Counted from the first letter of the stretch, positions 51,865 to 63,542 are shown. The stretch is DNA of 64,000 nucleotides from Cupriavidus sp. P-10 (GCF_003402535.2 NZ_AP025170.1:3038001-3102000), one strand, 5' to 3'. Numbers and translations: made by a program. Notes: generated by a model not told the origin, from the sequence alone.

Positions 51865-52308
51865 TCATTCCATCCAGTTGACCTTGGGGAAGCGGCCGGC
51901 AAACCCGTCCGGCATCGCCACCACCTGCTTGTTCACATAGTCGAAGAAGACAAAGCCCGACTTGGCCATCGCGATCAGGGCGCCGTCGGCCGGCCGCGTG
52001 ATGCGGAAGATGATGTCGCCGCCGTACTTGTTGAAGTCCATCACGCCGACTTCGAACTGCAGCTGGTCGCGCGCATGCGCCTCGTTGCGGTACATGGTGG
52101 CGAGGTCGGTGACGATGATGCCTACGCCTTCCTGCCGCACGTCCTCGCTGCCGAATTCGTACAGGAAGCGCGCCCTCGCCTCGGAGATCATCGAGATCAT
52201 CGAGTCATTGGCGAGATGGTTGGCCGAGTTGATGTCGGTCACGCGCACGGTGAGGTGCGTGGCGTAGCAGAACTGGTCGGCGGGCAGGTCGAGTTTGAGG
52301 CGGGCCAT
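51865..52308 (-). CDS. Acyl-CoA thioesterase, hotdog fold (4HBT-like)
   Basis: A 147-residue hotdog-fold protein: V-R-V-T-D-I-N-S-A-N-H-L-A-N-D and the E-A-R-A-R-F segment resemble the 4-hydroxybenzoyl-CoA thioesterase group, which hydrolyses acyl-CoA thioesters. The usual catalytic Asp region is at residues near 25. Substrate unknown. It is convergent with rdgC. Confidence 0.82.
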   Translation of the reverse strand: MARLKLDLPADQFCYATHLTVRVTDINSANHLANDSMISMISEARARFLYEFGSEDVRQEGVGIIVTDLATMYRNEAHARDQLQFEVGVMDFNKYGGDIIFRITRPADGALIAMAKSGFVFFDYVNKQVVAMPDGFAGRFPKVNWME

Positions 52309-52409
52309 GGCAGAACTTGCAAGGATGGATCGGACGCCACCCGGCCGGGGCCGGCGGCGAGGCGCCCATCATAAGGCAAGCGCGGGTTCGGATTCCTGTG
52401 CCGCGGCGC

Positions 52410-53786
52410 TCAGGGATTGAGCGGCGGCAGCGCGTGGGCCGCGAGGCGCTGCGGATGTGGCGCGGCCGTGGTGGCATGGCGGCGCACGGCTTCGGCCAGC
52501 GCCGAGCCGTCCCAGCGCCGCGAGGCGGCGTCCGCAGGGCCGTACAGGCGACGCTCCAGCCCGGCCACGGCGCCGGCCAGTGCCGCATCCCCGCAGGCTT
52601 CGGCCCATGCCGCCGGCGCCGTGCCATGTGTGGTCCGTACCCACGCTCCCAGCGCCCGGTAAGCCTCGACCGGGTCGCCGGCCTGGCAGGCCCCCAGCAA
52701 CGCCTCCAGACGCGCACGGGCGCCTTCGGCGCGTGCCTGCCGGAGCGCGGCCAGCCGCTGCCGCCAGCGGTCCATGACGGGCCGCAGCCGGCGCCATGAC
52801 ACCGCCGCGGCCAGCATCCCGAGCAGCACTACCCCGGCCCACCCCAGCATGCGCCACGGCATGCCGCCCTCGCCCGGCAGCGCGCCGGCGGAAGGACCAC
52901 CCGGCGCGAGTGCGCCGCCGCCGCGCGCTGCGGCGACCACCACCCTGATCGCCGGCACCTCGGAATGCGCAGGCTGCCGCGTGGCTGCATCGAACCAGTC
53001 CACCGTCACCGGCGGCAGCGTGTAGGTGCCGCTGCGCTCAAACACATAGGTGAAGGTATCCACCCGCGTGCCGCCCGGCCCGGTGGCATCGCTGGCACCG
53101 CCGGCGTGGTCGGACAGCCGCGGATCGGCGCTGAACAGGCGCACCCCACGCAACGCCGGCACATGCGGCGGGCGGATCATCATGGCCTGCGTCTGCGGCG
53201 CGAAAGTGGTTACGGTGCGCACCAGCGCGTCGCCCGCATGCAGGTACACGGCGCCATCCCTGGTGGCATGGTCGAGCGCCTGCGTCACCGTCAGCCGGGC
53301 CACGGGCAGCAGCGGCCGGGCAGCCCCGGCGCCCTGCCCCGCAGTGCCAATCGCCCCACCGGCACCGGCGCGGATCCGCGTGGCGGGGAAGGTCACGCTG
53401 CCCTGGCGCGGCGCGCCATCTTCGCCTGCATAGGTCAAACGCACGGTAGCCGCCGGCAGCTCGAAATCGCCGTCCTGCTCGGCCGTGAACGCATAGCGCT
53501 TGCGGATGCCGGCATAGGTGATGCCGTCGATGGTCTCGGTCGAGTTCTGCGCGCGCTCATCGGGCATGGTGATCACCGCGCCCGGCACCTGCAGCACCGG
53601 GAACGCCGGTGCCGACATGAAGAAATTCGGCGCCAGGATCGTCACGTCGATGGCGACCTGCTGGCCCACCAGCACCGGCTGCCTGGCGCCGACTTCAACC
53701 CGCACGCGCGGCTCCGCCGCGGCGTGCGCCAACCACGGCAGCAGCAGAGCGCAAAGCAGCAGCCACCTCGCCAGCCGGGCCGTCAT
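52410..53786 (-). CDS. BatD-family (aerotolerance operon) membrane protein
   Basis: A 458-residue exported protein: signal peptide (ending A-H-A), an N-terminal Oxygen-tolerance/BatD-like beta region (V-E-V-G-A-R-Q-P-V-L-V-G-Q-Q-V), and a C-terminal membrane helix (G-W-A-G-V-V-L-L-G-M-L-A) with a cytosolic tail. BatD works with BatA/BatB. Its ATG overlaps the BatB-TPR stop by four bases. It is the last gene of the operon. Confidence 0.85.
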   Translation of the reverse strand: MTARLARWLLLCALLLPWLAHAAAEPRVRVEVGARQPVLVGQQVAIDVTILAPNFFMSAPAFPVLQVPGAVITMPDERAQNSTETIDGITYAGIRKRYAFTAEQDGDFELPAATVRLTYAGEDGAPRQGSVTFPATRIRAGAGGAIGTAGQGAGAARPLLPVARLTVTQALDHATRDGAVYLHAGDALVRTVTTFAPQTQAMMIRPPHVPALRGVRLFSADPRLSDHAGGASDATGPGGTRVDTFTYVFERSGTYTLPPVTVDWFDAATRQPAHSEVPAIRVVVAAARGGGALAPGGPSAGALPGEGGMPWRMLGWAGVVLLGMLAAAVSWRRLRPVMDRWRQRLAALRQARAEGARARLEALLGACQAGDPVEAYRALGAWVRTTHGTAPAAWAEACGDAALAGAVAGLERRLYGPADAASRRWDGSALAEAVRRHATTAAPHPQRLAAHALPPLNP

Positions 53787-55441
53787 GGCTGCCCCTTCGA
53801 TGCCGGCTGTGCCGGCGGTGCGTGCTGCAGCGCGAACTTGCGTTGCAGCAGGTCGGTCGGCGAGGTCCGGATCGCGCGCATCCACATCTCGGCGTCCTGC
53901 GTGCGGCCGACCTGCATGGTCTGTCCGCCCTGCTGGGGCGGCCTGCCGGCGTCGTACTTGATCTCGTCCGGGGGCACGTCCGGCGGCTCCTCCTGATCGT
54001 CCGGATCCTTCTCCTTCGCCGGCTTTTGCCGGGCCAGCAGCTTCTCCATCAGCGCCAGGTTGGCGGCCGCCGCCGGCCATTGCGGCTGCCGCTTCAGCGC
54101 CTGCCGGTAGCGCGCCGCGGCCTGCGTGTACTGGCCCTGCCGCGCCAGCGCATTGCCCTGGTTGTAGTCCGACTGCGGCGAATCGACCAGCGCGAAGCTC
54201 TGCACCGCCTGTGCATACTGGCTGGCGCGGTATTGCGCGATACCGCGCCACATCGGATCGTCGAACAGCACGGCGGCCCGGGCAAAGTCGCCTTGCCCGA
54301 AGGCACGCCGGCCTTGCTGGTCATGGGTCAGCCACAGGTCGGCAAAACGCCACGGCCGCGTGCTGTCCGATGGCTGCGCTGGCTGCGCCTGCACGCCTGG
54401 CGGCGCCGCCAGCGCCACTGCCACCAGCAGGCTGGCGATCCAGCGCACCGTCCAGCCCTTGCGGAACCACAACGCGGCCAGCACGGCTATCGGCAGCGTC
54501 AGCCACCAGCCCTCGTCCTGCCAGCGGGTGCGGTCGGTGGCCTGCATCCGCTCCAGGTGGGCCTGCACATGGCGCTGCACCCAGGCAACGTCGTCGTCGC
54601 TGCCCGGCGTGAAGGTGGCGACCGGCACGCCGCTGTCGTCGCCGAAGCGCCTGAGTGCCGCCACATCCAGGCGGGCGAACATGCGTGCGCCGTCCTGCTC
54701 GACGAAACCGCCTTCGGCGTTGCGCAGCGGCCCGCCCTGCTCCGTGCCGATGGCAAGCACTACTGGCTGGCTGCGGCCGCTGGCGGCCTGCGCGCGGAAG
54801 GCGGCGGAGGCGGCAGGCTCGACCGCATCGGTGATGAACAGGATGGTGCCGGGCACCGGTTCGCGGGCCAGGTCTTTGTCGATGGTGCGCAGCGCCAGCG
54901 CCATGTCGCGGCCCGGCACCGGCATGATGCGGGTCTGCAGCGCGTCGACAAAGGTCTGCAGCAGTTCGTTGTCGTCGGTCAGGGGCAGCACCAGGTGCGT
55001 CGACCCGGCGTACGCATAGATCGCGGTACGCCCGCCGTCGCGGCGCGCCAGCAGCGCCTTGACCTTGAGCTTCGCGCGCTCCAGCCGCGTCGGCGTGACA
55101 TCGACCGCATCCATGCTGCGCGACAGGTCGATCGCGATGGCCAGCGGCGCCTTGTCGTCCAGGAACGGCGGCCGTTCCTGGCGCCAGGCCGGGCCCGCCA
55201 GCGCGATCGCGCCCAGCGCCAGCAGCAGCGCGGTCAGGTGCACGGGCCGCAGCGCCAGGTGGCGGCGCTCGCCCAGCATCAGCGCATCAAGCAGGTGCGG
55301 CGCGATGGCCTGGCGCCAGCGCCGGCGCACGTCGCCGCGGCGGCGCACCAGCCACACCAGCAGCACGGCGGGCAGCAGCACCAGCAGCCAGGCCGGCCGC
55401 AGGAAATGAAAATGGACGAGGCTGTCGGCCAGCGGCTGCAT
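53783..55441 (-). CDS. BatB-type von Willebrand protein fused to TPR (BatC-like) region
   Basis: A 552-residue membrane protein. Two N-terminal helices flank the membrane; a von Willebrand A domain follows with the MIDAS motif D105-x-S107-x-S109, then two more helices near residue 310, and a C-terminal tetratricopeptide part (Y-N-Q-G-N-A-L-A-R-Q-G-Q-Y) with an acidic, Pro-rich tail. It therefore joins BatB and BatC functions in one chain. It overlaps batA by one base and batD by four. Confidence 0.87.
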   Translation of the reverse strand: MQPLADSLVHFHFLRPAWLLVLLPAVLLVWLVRRRGDVRRRWRQAIAPHLLDALMLGERRHLALRPVHLTALLLALGAIALAGPAWRQERPPFLDDKAPLAIAIDLSRSMDAVDVTPTRLERAKLKVKALLARRDGGRTAIYAYAGSTHLVLPLTDDNELLQTFVDALQTRIMPVPGRDMALALRTIDKDLAREPVPGTILFITDAVEPAASAAFRAQAASGRSQPVVLAIGTEQGGPLRNAEGGFVEQDGARMFARLDVAALRRFGDDSGVPVATFTPGSDDDVAWVQRHVQAHLERMQATDRTRWQDEGWWLTLPIAVLAALWFRKGWTVRWIASLLVAVALAAPPGVQAQPAQPSDSTRPWRFADLWLTHDQQGRRAFGQGDFARAAVLFDDPMWRGIAQYRASQYAQAVQSFALVDSPQSDYNQGNALARQGQYTQAAARYRQALKRQPQWPAAAANLALMEKLLARQKPAKEKDPDDQEEPPDVPPDEIKYDAGRPPQQGGQTMQVGRTQDAEMWMRAIRTSPTDLLQRKFALQHAPPAQPASKGQP

Positions 55442-56472
55442 CAGCTGGCCTCCCCGGCATTGCCAGTCGGCCCGGCGGCGGCGGCATGGCGCGCGCGCGA
55501 CAGCCACGCCACGTACGCCAGCATCAGCAGCTGATACCCCAGCACGATCGCCACGGCAGCGCCCAGCGGCCACATGAACAGCTCGCGCCGGGGTCGCCAC
55601 GACAAGGTCTTGTGCTGGTGCGGGGTGATCCGGTCCAGCGTCGCGTAGATGCCTTCCAGCCCCGCCTGGTCGGCGCCGAAGAAATAGCGCCCGCCGGTCT
55701 GCGCGGCAATGCGCTGCAGCACGCCCAGGTCTACCTTCTCCTCGCCGGCGGCATTGGGGTCGCCAATGCCAATGGTATGCACCTTGACACCCCGTTCCCG
55801 GGCGATGCCCGCGGCGCGCTCGGGCGGCATGCGGCTGGCGGTGTCGTTGCCATCGGTCAGCACGATCAGCACCTTGTCGGCCGCTTCGCTGTGGTCGAAC
55901 AGCTTGATGCCGAGGCCAATGGCATCACCCAGCGCGGTGCTCGGCCCGGCCTCGCCCGGCAGCATCCCATCGATCAGCGTCTGCACCAGCCGATGGTCGA
56001 GCGTGAACGGCGCCAGCGGATACGGCGCGTCACCGAACACGATCAGGCCGATGCGGTCGCCCGGTCGCTTCGCGACGAAACCGCTGACCACCTGCCGCAC
56101 CGCCTGCACGCGCGGGATCAGCGTGCCGGACGGATCGCGGAAGTCGCGCGTGTCCATCGACTGCGACAGGTCCAGCGCGATCAGCAGGTCGCGCACCGGC
56201 TGCACCTTCTGCAACGGCGCTTCCAGGAACTGCGGCCTGGCCATGGCCGTCACCACCAGCGCCCAGGCCAGCGGCGCCAGCACGCGCTGCAGCCGGTTGC
56301 GGCGCGGCACCACGGCGCCCGGGGCAGGCGTCAGCCCGGCCGCGCTGGCGACCTCGCCAAAAAAGGGCAGGCGCACCGAGGCGCTTTCCTCGCGGTACGG
56401 CGGCAGCCACCACCACAGCAGCAGCGGCAATGGCAGCAGCACGAAAAGCCAGGGATATTCAAACTGGTACAT
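55441..56472 (-). CDS. BatA-type von Willebrand membrane protein
   Basis: A 343-residue membrane protein with N-terminal helices (Y-P-W-L-F-V-L-L-P-L), a von Willebrand A domain with MIDAS D101-x-S103-x-S105 and T-D-G-N-D, and a C-terminal membrane helix. BatA works with MoxR ATPase in envelope processes and stress tolerance. Its start lies 14 bases inside the DUF4381 gene. Confidence 0.87.
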   Translation of the reverse strand: MYQFEYPWLFVLLPLPLLLWWWLPPYREESASVRLPFFGEVASAAGLTPAPGAVVPRRNRLQRVLAPLAWALVVTAMARPQFLEAPLQKVQPVRDLLIALDLSQSMDTRDFRDPSGTLIPRVQAVRQVVSGFVAKRPGDRIGLIVFGDAPYPLAPFTLDHRLVQTLIDGMLPGEAGPSTALGDAIGLGIKLFDHSEAADKVLIVLTDGNDTASRMPPERAAGIARERGVKVHTIGIGDPNAAGEEKVDLGVLQRIAAQTGGRYFFGADQAGLEGIYATLDRITPHQHKTLSWRPRRELFMWPLGAAVAIVLGYQLLMLAYVAWLSRARHAAAAGPTGNAGEAS

Positions 56473-56998
56473 GATGCCCGGCGATCCAGCGCCGGCACGC
56501 GCCGGCAACGGCCTCGACCTGCGTGTCGGGCCACTGCGCCAGCGCCGCATCGCCGCGGTACTCGGCGTCCTGCACCAGCGCGGCCAGCAGTGGCGCTGTG
56601 TCCTGCGCACGGCCCGCGTGCGCCTGCAGGAAGGCGGCCCACTCGGCACCGGCGAGGCTGGCCACCTGCGTTCGCGGCCACGCGGCCAGCGCGGTGCGCT
56701 TGAGCAGCGCCGCCATCGCCTGCAGTGCCGCGGCACGGCTCACCACGTCTTTGCCGGCGTCGGCGCGCAGGCGAGCCAGCTCGGCCAGCGCCTCGCGCCG
56801 GTAGCGGTTGGCCCGATGGCGCCGCCATGCGCGCCATCCGGCCCACGCGAGCGCCGCCAGCAGCACCGCGCCGAGGATCGGCCAACCAATCGTCTGTGGT
56901 GCCCATGACGGCGGCGGCGGCATGGCCAGGTCGGCCAACTGGTGCAAGGTGGCAGCGCTGCCGGTATCACCCGGCGCAGTGCTGTGGGTCAGGCTCAT
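56459..56998 (-). CDS. DUF4381 family protein
   Basis: A 179-residue protein with one membrane helix (I-G-W-P-I-L-G-A-V-L-L) after an N-terminal Pro-rich part and a cytosolic helical domain with R-R-E-A-L-A-E-L. DUF4381 proteins are found in MoxR/Bat operons. Its ATG overlaps the DUF58 stop by four bases. Confidence 0.8.
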   Translation of the reverse strand: MSLTHSTAPGDTGSAATLHQLADLAMPPPPSWAPQTIGWPILGAVLLAALAWAGWRAWRRHRANRYRREALAELARLRADAGKDVVSRAAALQAMAALLKRTALAAWPRTQVASLAGAEWAAFLQAHAGRAQDTAPLLAALVQDAEYRGDAALAQWPDTQVEAVAGACRRWIAGHHVPV

Positions 56999-58017
56999 GG
57001 CGCAGCCCCCGCGCGCTGGCGCACCGGCGCCTGCTGCAACGGCCGGCCCAGCAGCCGGCGCAGCTGCAGCGCCGTGTCCTCGGCCGCCGACAGCGGCAGC
57101 AGGGGCACGCCAATCGCATGGTGCCAGTCCAGCAGCTCACGGCCATGGGTATCGGCAAATTCGGCGATGCTGCGCCGCACCGCCGCCTGCCCGAACCCCA
57201 GTTCGACCTGTAGTTCGCCATCGCTGACCACCAGCTGCCCGGATGCCGGCAGCTCGCTCAGGAAGGGGTCGTGGACCAGCATGGTCAGCACGTCATTGCG
57301 CGCGGCCAGCGACAGCATCAGGTCGCGGGTGCGTGCATCGTGACCGTCGAAGTCGCTGATGACGATGACCAGGCAGTCATGGCTCCCCAGCCGCACGGCG
57401 CGGTCCAGCGCCGCGTTGAGCTGGCCGGCGGCGCGCCGCGCGGGTGCGTCGGGGCGCAACGCCTGGTTCAGGGTCGCGATGCCGCCCAGCAGCTGCTGCA
57501 CCGCCTGGCGGCTGCGGCGCGGCCGGAATTCAGCGATCTGCGTGTCGCCAAACACCACGCCGCCGACGCGGTCGCCCTCGGCCAGCACGCGCCACGCCGC
57601 CAGCGCTGCGGCCTCGGCAGCACTGACGGACTTCATCGCGCGCCGGCTGCCAAAGAACATATTGATGCGCTGGTCCACCACCAGCAGCACCGGACGGTCT
57701 TTCTCCTCGCTATAGACGCGCACATGCGGCTTGCCGGTGCGCGCGGTCACGCGCCAGTCCATGCTGCGGATATCGTCGCCCGGCAGGTACAGGCGCAGCT
57801 CTTCGAAACTTAGCCCGCGCCCGCGCACGCGCGAGGCATGGCGACCGGCCAGAACGCTGTGCACCGGCTGGCGCGGCAGGAAATGGAAGTCGCGCGCGGC
57901 CACTTCCAGCGCGGCCAGCGCTGCCGCATCGACGCTGACGCCGGGCGTAGCTTGTGACGACGGCGCCTGTACTTCAGCCGGCGCGGCACGGGCCAGGGCT
58001 CGGAATGGCAGTCGCAT
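56995..58017 (-). CDS. DUF58 family protein
   Basis: A 340-residue cytosolic protein of the DUF58 group (von Willebrand-related). Markers: G-D-D-I-R-S-M-D-W-R-V-T-A-R-T and V-R-V-Y-S-E-E-K-D-R-P. It is always found with MoxR-type ATPases. It starts 20 bases after the MoxR stop and overlaps DUF4381. Confidence 0.88.
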   Translation of the reverse strand: MRLPFRALARAAPAEVQAPSSQATPGVSVDAAALAALEVAARDFHFLPRQPVHSVLAGRHASRVRGRGLSFEELRLYLPGDDIRSMDWRVTARTGKPHVRVYSEEKDRPVLLVVDQRINMFFGSRRAMKSVSAAEAAALAAWRVLAEGDRVGGVVFGDTQIAEFRPRRSRQAVQQLLGGIATLNQALRPDAPARRAAGQLNAALDRAVRLGSHDCLVIVISDFDGHDARTRDLMLSLAARNDVLTMLVHDPFLSELPASGQLVVSDGELQVELGFGQAAVRRSIAEFADTHGRELLDWHHAIGVPLLPLSAAEDTALQLRRLLGRPLQQAPVRQRAGAAP

Positions 58018-58037
58018 CGCTGGGATCCTCGCGGCGC

Positions 58038-59011
<974 letters not shown>

Positions 59012-59015
<4 letters not shown>

Positions 59016-61636
59016 GGCACGGTCCTCGGCGCTGCCGGCGCGCCGCGAGTGGCGCCGCCACCGACGAACCAGGCGTAGTAGGGGTTGTCCGGGTCGGCGC
59101 GCATCACCTGCGCGATATGGCTGGCCCAGCCTTCGCGGTCGCCGCGGTAGGCGTCGAGCCCGGCGCGGTAGAAGGTATGCAGGATCCGGCGCTCGCGTTG
59201 CACGTCTTGCCACAGCGCCTCGTCGGCGCCGGTCAGCGGTGGTTCGCTCTGCAGCGAAAGCAGCTTCGCCAGCGTTTCCGGGAAGGCCTCGCGCCGCACC
59301 CAGCCGGCGTATTCGATGCGGGGCCGGTCGTCGGTCACGGCCGGCGCATCGGCGGCGTACCAGTCCAGTCCGGTGCGGTCTGTGACCCAGGTCGCCAGCA
59401 GCGCCGCCGGCGAGCGCACGCCCACGGCCTGCAGCGCGGCGGCCACCTCGGGCTGGGCAAAGCCGGCGCGGATGCGGGCCGCGTCCAGCGTCAGCGGCGA
59501 CAGCGACCCGACCAGCATCATCTCGTGCAGCTCGGTGGTCCACAGCATCGCGTGCGGGAACACGTCGAGGAAGCTGCGCACCAGCATGCGTGTGTCCTCG
59601 TCGTTCTGCGTCGGCAGCGGCAGCCATTGCGCGACCAGCCCGCCGGGCTGCAGGCGCGCGGCCGCGAGCCGGTAGAAGTCGGTCGAGTACAGGCTGGCTA
59701 CGCCCGCGGCGGACGGCGGCGGCGGCTCCAGCGTGATCAGGTCGTAGCGCTGCGGGCTCTGCAGCAGCTCGCGCCTGCCGTCGCGCAGGCGGACCTCCAC
59801 GCGCCGGTCAGTCGCAACGCCGAAGTTGCCGGTGAACTTCGGCACTGCACGCGCCACCGGCGGCAGCAGCTCCGCCACCACGCGCCGCTCCAGCCCCGGC
59901 CAGGCCAGCGTCGCGCCTGCGGTGATGCCCGTGCCCAGCCCGATCACCAGCGTGGCCCTGGGCGTGCCGCCATGCACGATCAGCGGCAGCAGCGCCTGCA
60001 GCCGCATATAGCGCAGCGAAGTCATGGTATCGCCCGAATTGGAAACGCCCTGGATGTAGAGGCGCCGGAAGCGGTGGTGGGGCGAACTCTGCTCCACCAC
60101 CGCCACAGTCGCGCCGCGCCCTTCCTCGTAGAACACCAGTTCGCCACCGCGCGCCCGTGCCAGCAGCGTGGCGAGCCGGTCCGCCGGCGCCAGCGCGGCG
60201 GCGATCACCGCCAGCACGCCGAGCATCGGCACGGCCCAGCGCGCCGCCGGCCGGACCCCGCTGCCAAGCGCCACGGCGATCACGCCGACCACGCCGGCGG
60301 CCACCGCCAGCATCGCCAGCGTATGCACCAGCCCGATAAAGGGGACCAGCACAAACCCGGCCAGCGCCGAGCCGGCAATGCCGCCCAGCGTATTTAGCGC
60401 CACCACGCTGCCCACGCCAGCGCCGACATGGCGGCTGTCGACGCCCACGCGCAACACGAACGGGAAGGCGGCGCCGAGCAGCAGCGTCGGCAAGAACACC
60501 ACGCATAGCGAAGCCAGCGCAAAGGTGGCGCAGGCGGCGGCGAGCGGACTGGCGGTCTGCGCCTGCACCCATGCCGACAGCACGCCCTGCGCGCGCAGCA
60601 GCCATTCGCCCAGCAGCACCACTTCCAGCAGCGCCACCAGCCCGGCACCGGCCACCAGCAACCCGAATGCACCCCAGGGATCGCGAACCCGGTCGGCATA
60701 CCGCGCGGCGAGCGCACTGCCAATGGCCAGCCCCGCCAGGTAAGTCGCAAGCACGACCGTGAAGGCGAAGCTGCGCGTGCTGATGAACTGCACGATCGCC
60801 TGCGACCACACCACTTCATAGCCGAGCGCGATGCCGCCGGCGGCTGCGTACAGCACCAGCGCCAGCCTGCCGTTGACAACGTCTCCCGCGACAGCGACGT
60901 CCCTCGGCCTGGCGGCTTGATCCGCTAGTGCAGCCGGCGTGCGCGAGGCCAGCCACCATGCCACCAGCGCAGCGGCACCGTTGAGCGCGCCCGCCACCAT
61001 CGCGCTGCCCAGCATGCCAAGCAACGGGCCCAGCACGAAGCCCGCCAGCAACGTGCCGACGATGGCGCCCGCGGTATTGGCCGCATACAGGCGCCCGCCC
61101 TGCACCCCAACACGCCCCATCACCGGCGCCAGCGCGCGCATCAGCACCGGCAGTGTCCCGCCCATGGCGGCGGCCGGCAGCATCACCAGCACTAGCGGCA
61201 GCGCCCAAGCCAGCAAGCCAGCGCGCTGCTCCAGCCACGCGAACGGCGCCGCCGCATGGGCCAGCGCCACCGTCGCGCCGATGCCAAGCACCAGCACCGC
61301 CAGCTCCAGCCAGGCATACAAGCGCAGCGCATTGCCGTGGCGGTCCGCGATGCGGCCGAACAGCCAGCCGCCCAGCGCCAGCCCGGCAAAGAAAGCACTG
61401 ACCGCAGTGGTGACCGCGTGTACGTCCACGCCCACCACCAGCGACAGCTGCCGGATCCAGACGATCTGGTAGATCAGCCCCGCGATGCCAGAGGCAAACA
61501 GCAAAACGGCCGCCCAGAGCCAGGTCTGTTCGGCCGCGCCGGATTGCCGCGGCATCGATGCGGCAGGCGTTCCGGTACCGGCGGCATTGTTGCCATGTCG
61601 CCGGTTGCCGCCCTGTGCGGCGTGTAGTCTGTCCAT
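59012..61636 (-). CDS. Fused membrane transporter-like / spermidine synthase-like protein
   Basis: An 874-residue protein. Residues to about 490 are hydrophobic helices resembling a transporter-like membrane domain with repeated G-G-T-L-P and A-N-T-A-G-A-I-V-G-T stretches; the C-terminal domain is spermidine synthase-like with the SAM motif I-G-L-G-T-G-I near residue 565. The usual aminopropyltransferase D-x-x-D-P motif is replaced by Y-D-L-I-T-L-E-P-P-P-P, so it may not make spermidine. It heads the MoxR/Bat operon. A GTG start nine codons upstream and an ATG at 61555 are alternatives. Confidence 0.85.
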
Positions 61637-61714
61637 GCATTGCACCGGTGGAGCCAGCGCCACGTGGCAAGGGGCGCCGGCTTATCCCAATCCCGGGCGC
61701 AAGGCGCCCGGCGC

Positions 61715-63505
61715 CTACTTCTTCTGTTCGCGCTGCCGGAAGGACTCGTCGATCTTCTTGTCGACCCGCTCGCGCACCTGGTCAATGCTGAAGCTGGCAG
61801 GCCGCTGGCTGGGCGGATAGTTGACGAAGGTCTCCAGAAACACCGATGCCTTCATCGTACCGATCTCGGTCAGGTACGCGTTCTTGGTCAGCCAGTCGTT
61901 GTACTGGTCAGAGACTATGTCGGCGCGCTCGTACGGATCCATGCGCAGGTTGAAGACCTTCGGCACGCGCAGGCATTTGAACGGATCCTGCCAGACCTGA
62001 AAGCCTCCCGGCGACGTCTGCTCGCAGAAGACGATCTTCCAGTCGCCATAGCGCATGGCAACCAGCGCACCGTCATCGTTGAAGTAATAGAACTCGTTGC
62101 GCGCGCTCTTGTTGGTCTGCCCGGTCAGCAACGGCAATTGGTTGAAGCCGTCCAGGTGCACCTTGAAGTTCTTGCCGCCGAGCGATGCACCCTTGAGCAG
62201 CCGGTCCTTGACGTCGCCGTCACCGGCGGCCGCCATCAGCGTCGGGAACCAGTCCATCCCGGAGAACATCTCGTTGGTCACCGTGCCCGGCCTGACCTTG
62301 CCCGGCCACCGGATCATCGCCGGCACGCGGAACGCGCCTTCCCAGTTGGTGTCCTTCTCGCTGCGGAACGGCGTGGTTGCCGCGTCCGGCCAGGACCACT
62401 GGTTGGGGCCGTTGTCGGTCGTGTAGATCACGATGGTGTTGTCGGCCACCTTCAGGTCATCGAGCGTCTTGAGCAGCTTGCCGACGTCGCCGTCGTGCTC
62501 GATCATGCCGTCGGCATATTCGTTGCCGGGCATGCCGCTCTGCCCTTGCATGGAAGGCCGCACGTGCGTATAGGCGTGCATGCGCGTGGTGTTCATCCAC
62601 ACGAAAAAAGGCTTGCCCGCCTCGACCTGCTTGGTGATGAACTTCTGCGCGGCATCGGTGGTTTCGTCGTCGATGGTCTCCATGCGCTTGGTCGTAAGCG
62701 GACCGGTGTCCTCGATCTTGCCGTCGGCGGTGCTGTGCAACACCCCGCGCGGCGAGAAGTTCTTCACGAACGGGTCGTTCTTGTCCTTGGGCCAGTACGG
62801 GCGCTGCGGTTCCTCCTCGGCATTCAGGTGGTACAGGTTGCCGTAGAACTCGTCGAAGCCGTGCTTGGTCGGCAGGTATTCGTCGCGGTCGCCAAGGTGG
62901 TTCTTGCCGAACTGGCCGGTGGCGTAGCCCAGCGGCTTGAGCGCCTCGGCCAGCGTCACGTCGCGTGCCTGCAGGCCCACGGTTGCGCCCGGCGCGCCTA
63001 CCTTGGACAAGCCAGTGCGCAAGGGCGTCTGTCCCGTGATAAATGACGAGCGCCCCGCCGTGCAGCTGTTCTCCGCGTAGTAGTCGGTGAACATCATCCC
63101 TTCACGCGCGATGCGGTCGATGTTGGGCGTGCGGTAGCCCAACACGCCCATGCTGTAGGCGCTGATATTGGTCTGCCCGACATCGTCGCCGAAGATGACC
63201 AGGATATTGGGCTTCTTGTCTGAAGTGCCACCAGTCGCGGCCACCGGTGCCGAGGCGGTGCCGACGGGTGCCGACGCATCCGCAGGGGCCGGCAGGTGCG
63301 ATTCGGCGGTCGGCTGTGCCGGCGTGGCGGGCGGTGCAGTTGCCGTGGCTGGCGCCTGCGGCGCTGGCTGCTGCGTGGCCGGCGCCTGCTGCGTGGGCTC
63401 GTCCGCCTTCTTGCACCCGGCGATGGCGGCGATTGCCACCGCCACCGCCGCCATGGCAAAGCGCGCGCCGCGCCTTGCCGGTGCTGAGTCTCTCATTCGC
63501 TGCAT
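61715..63505 (-). CDS. Lipoprotein sulfatase (arylsulfatase family)
   Basis: A 596-residue sulfatase anchored as a lipoprotein (A-I-A-G-C, Cys31) with a Pro/Ala/Gln/Thr-rich linker of about 65 residues. The catalytic domain starts K-P-N-I-L-V-I-F-G-D-D and has the formylglycine motif C148-T-A-G-R, fitting C-x-A-x-R; the metal site D107-D108 is present. Substrate unknown. CGGAGG precedes the ATG. It follows the HAD gene after a short gap, so they may be cotranscribed. Confidence 0.9.
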   Translation of the reverse strand: MQRMRDSAPARRGARFAMAAVAVAIAAIAGCKKADEPTQQAPATQQPAPQAPATATAPPATPAQPTAESHLPAPADASAPVGTASAPVAATGGTSDKKPNILVIFGDDVGQTNISAYSMGVLGYRTPNIDRIAREGMMFTDYYAENSCTAGRSSFITGQTPLRTGLSKVGAPGATVGLQARDVTLAEALKPLGYATGQFGKNHLGDRDEYLPTKHGFDEFYGNLYHLNAEEEPQRPYWPKDKNDPFVKNFSPRGVLHSTADGKIEDTGPLTTKRMETIDDETTDAAQKFITKQVEAGKPFFVWMNTTRMHAYTHVRPSMQGQSGMPGNEYADGMIEHDGDVGKLLKTLDDLKVADNTIVIYTTDNGPNQWSWPDAATTPFRSEKDTNWEGAFRVPAMIRWPGKVRPGTVTNEMFSGMDWFPTLMAAAGDGDVKDRLLKGASLGGKNFKVHLDGFNQLPLLTGQTNKSARNEFYYFNDDGALVAMRYGDWKIVFCEQTSPGGFQVWQDPFKCLRVPKVFNLRMDPYERADIVSDQYNDWLTKNAYLTEIGTMKASVFLETFVNYPPSQRPASFSIDQVRERVDKKIDESFRQREQKK

Positions 63506-63542
63506 TGAAGCCTCCGATCGTCAAAACCAGTGGATTGCCGCC

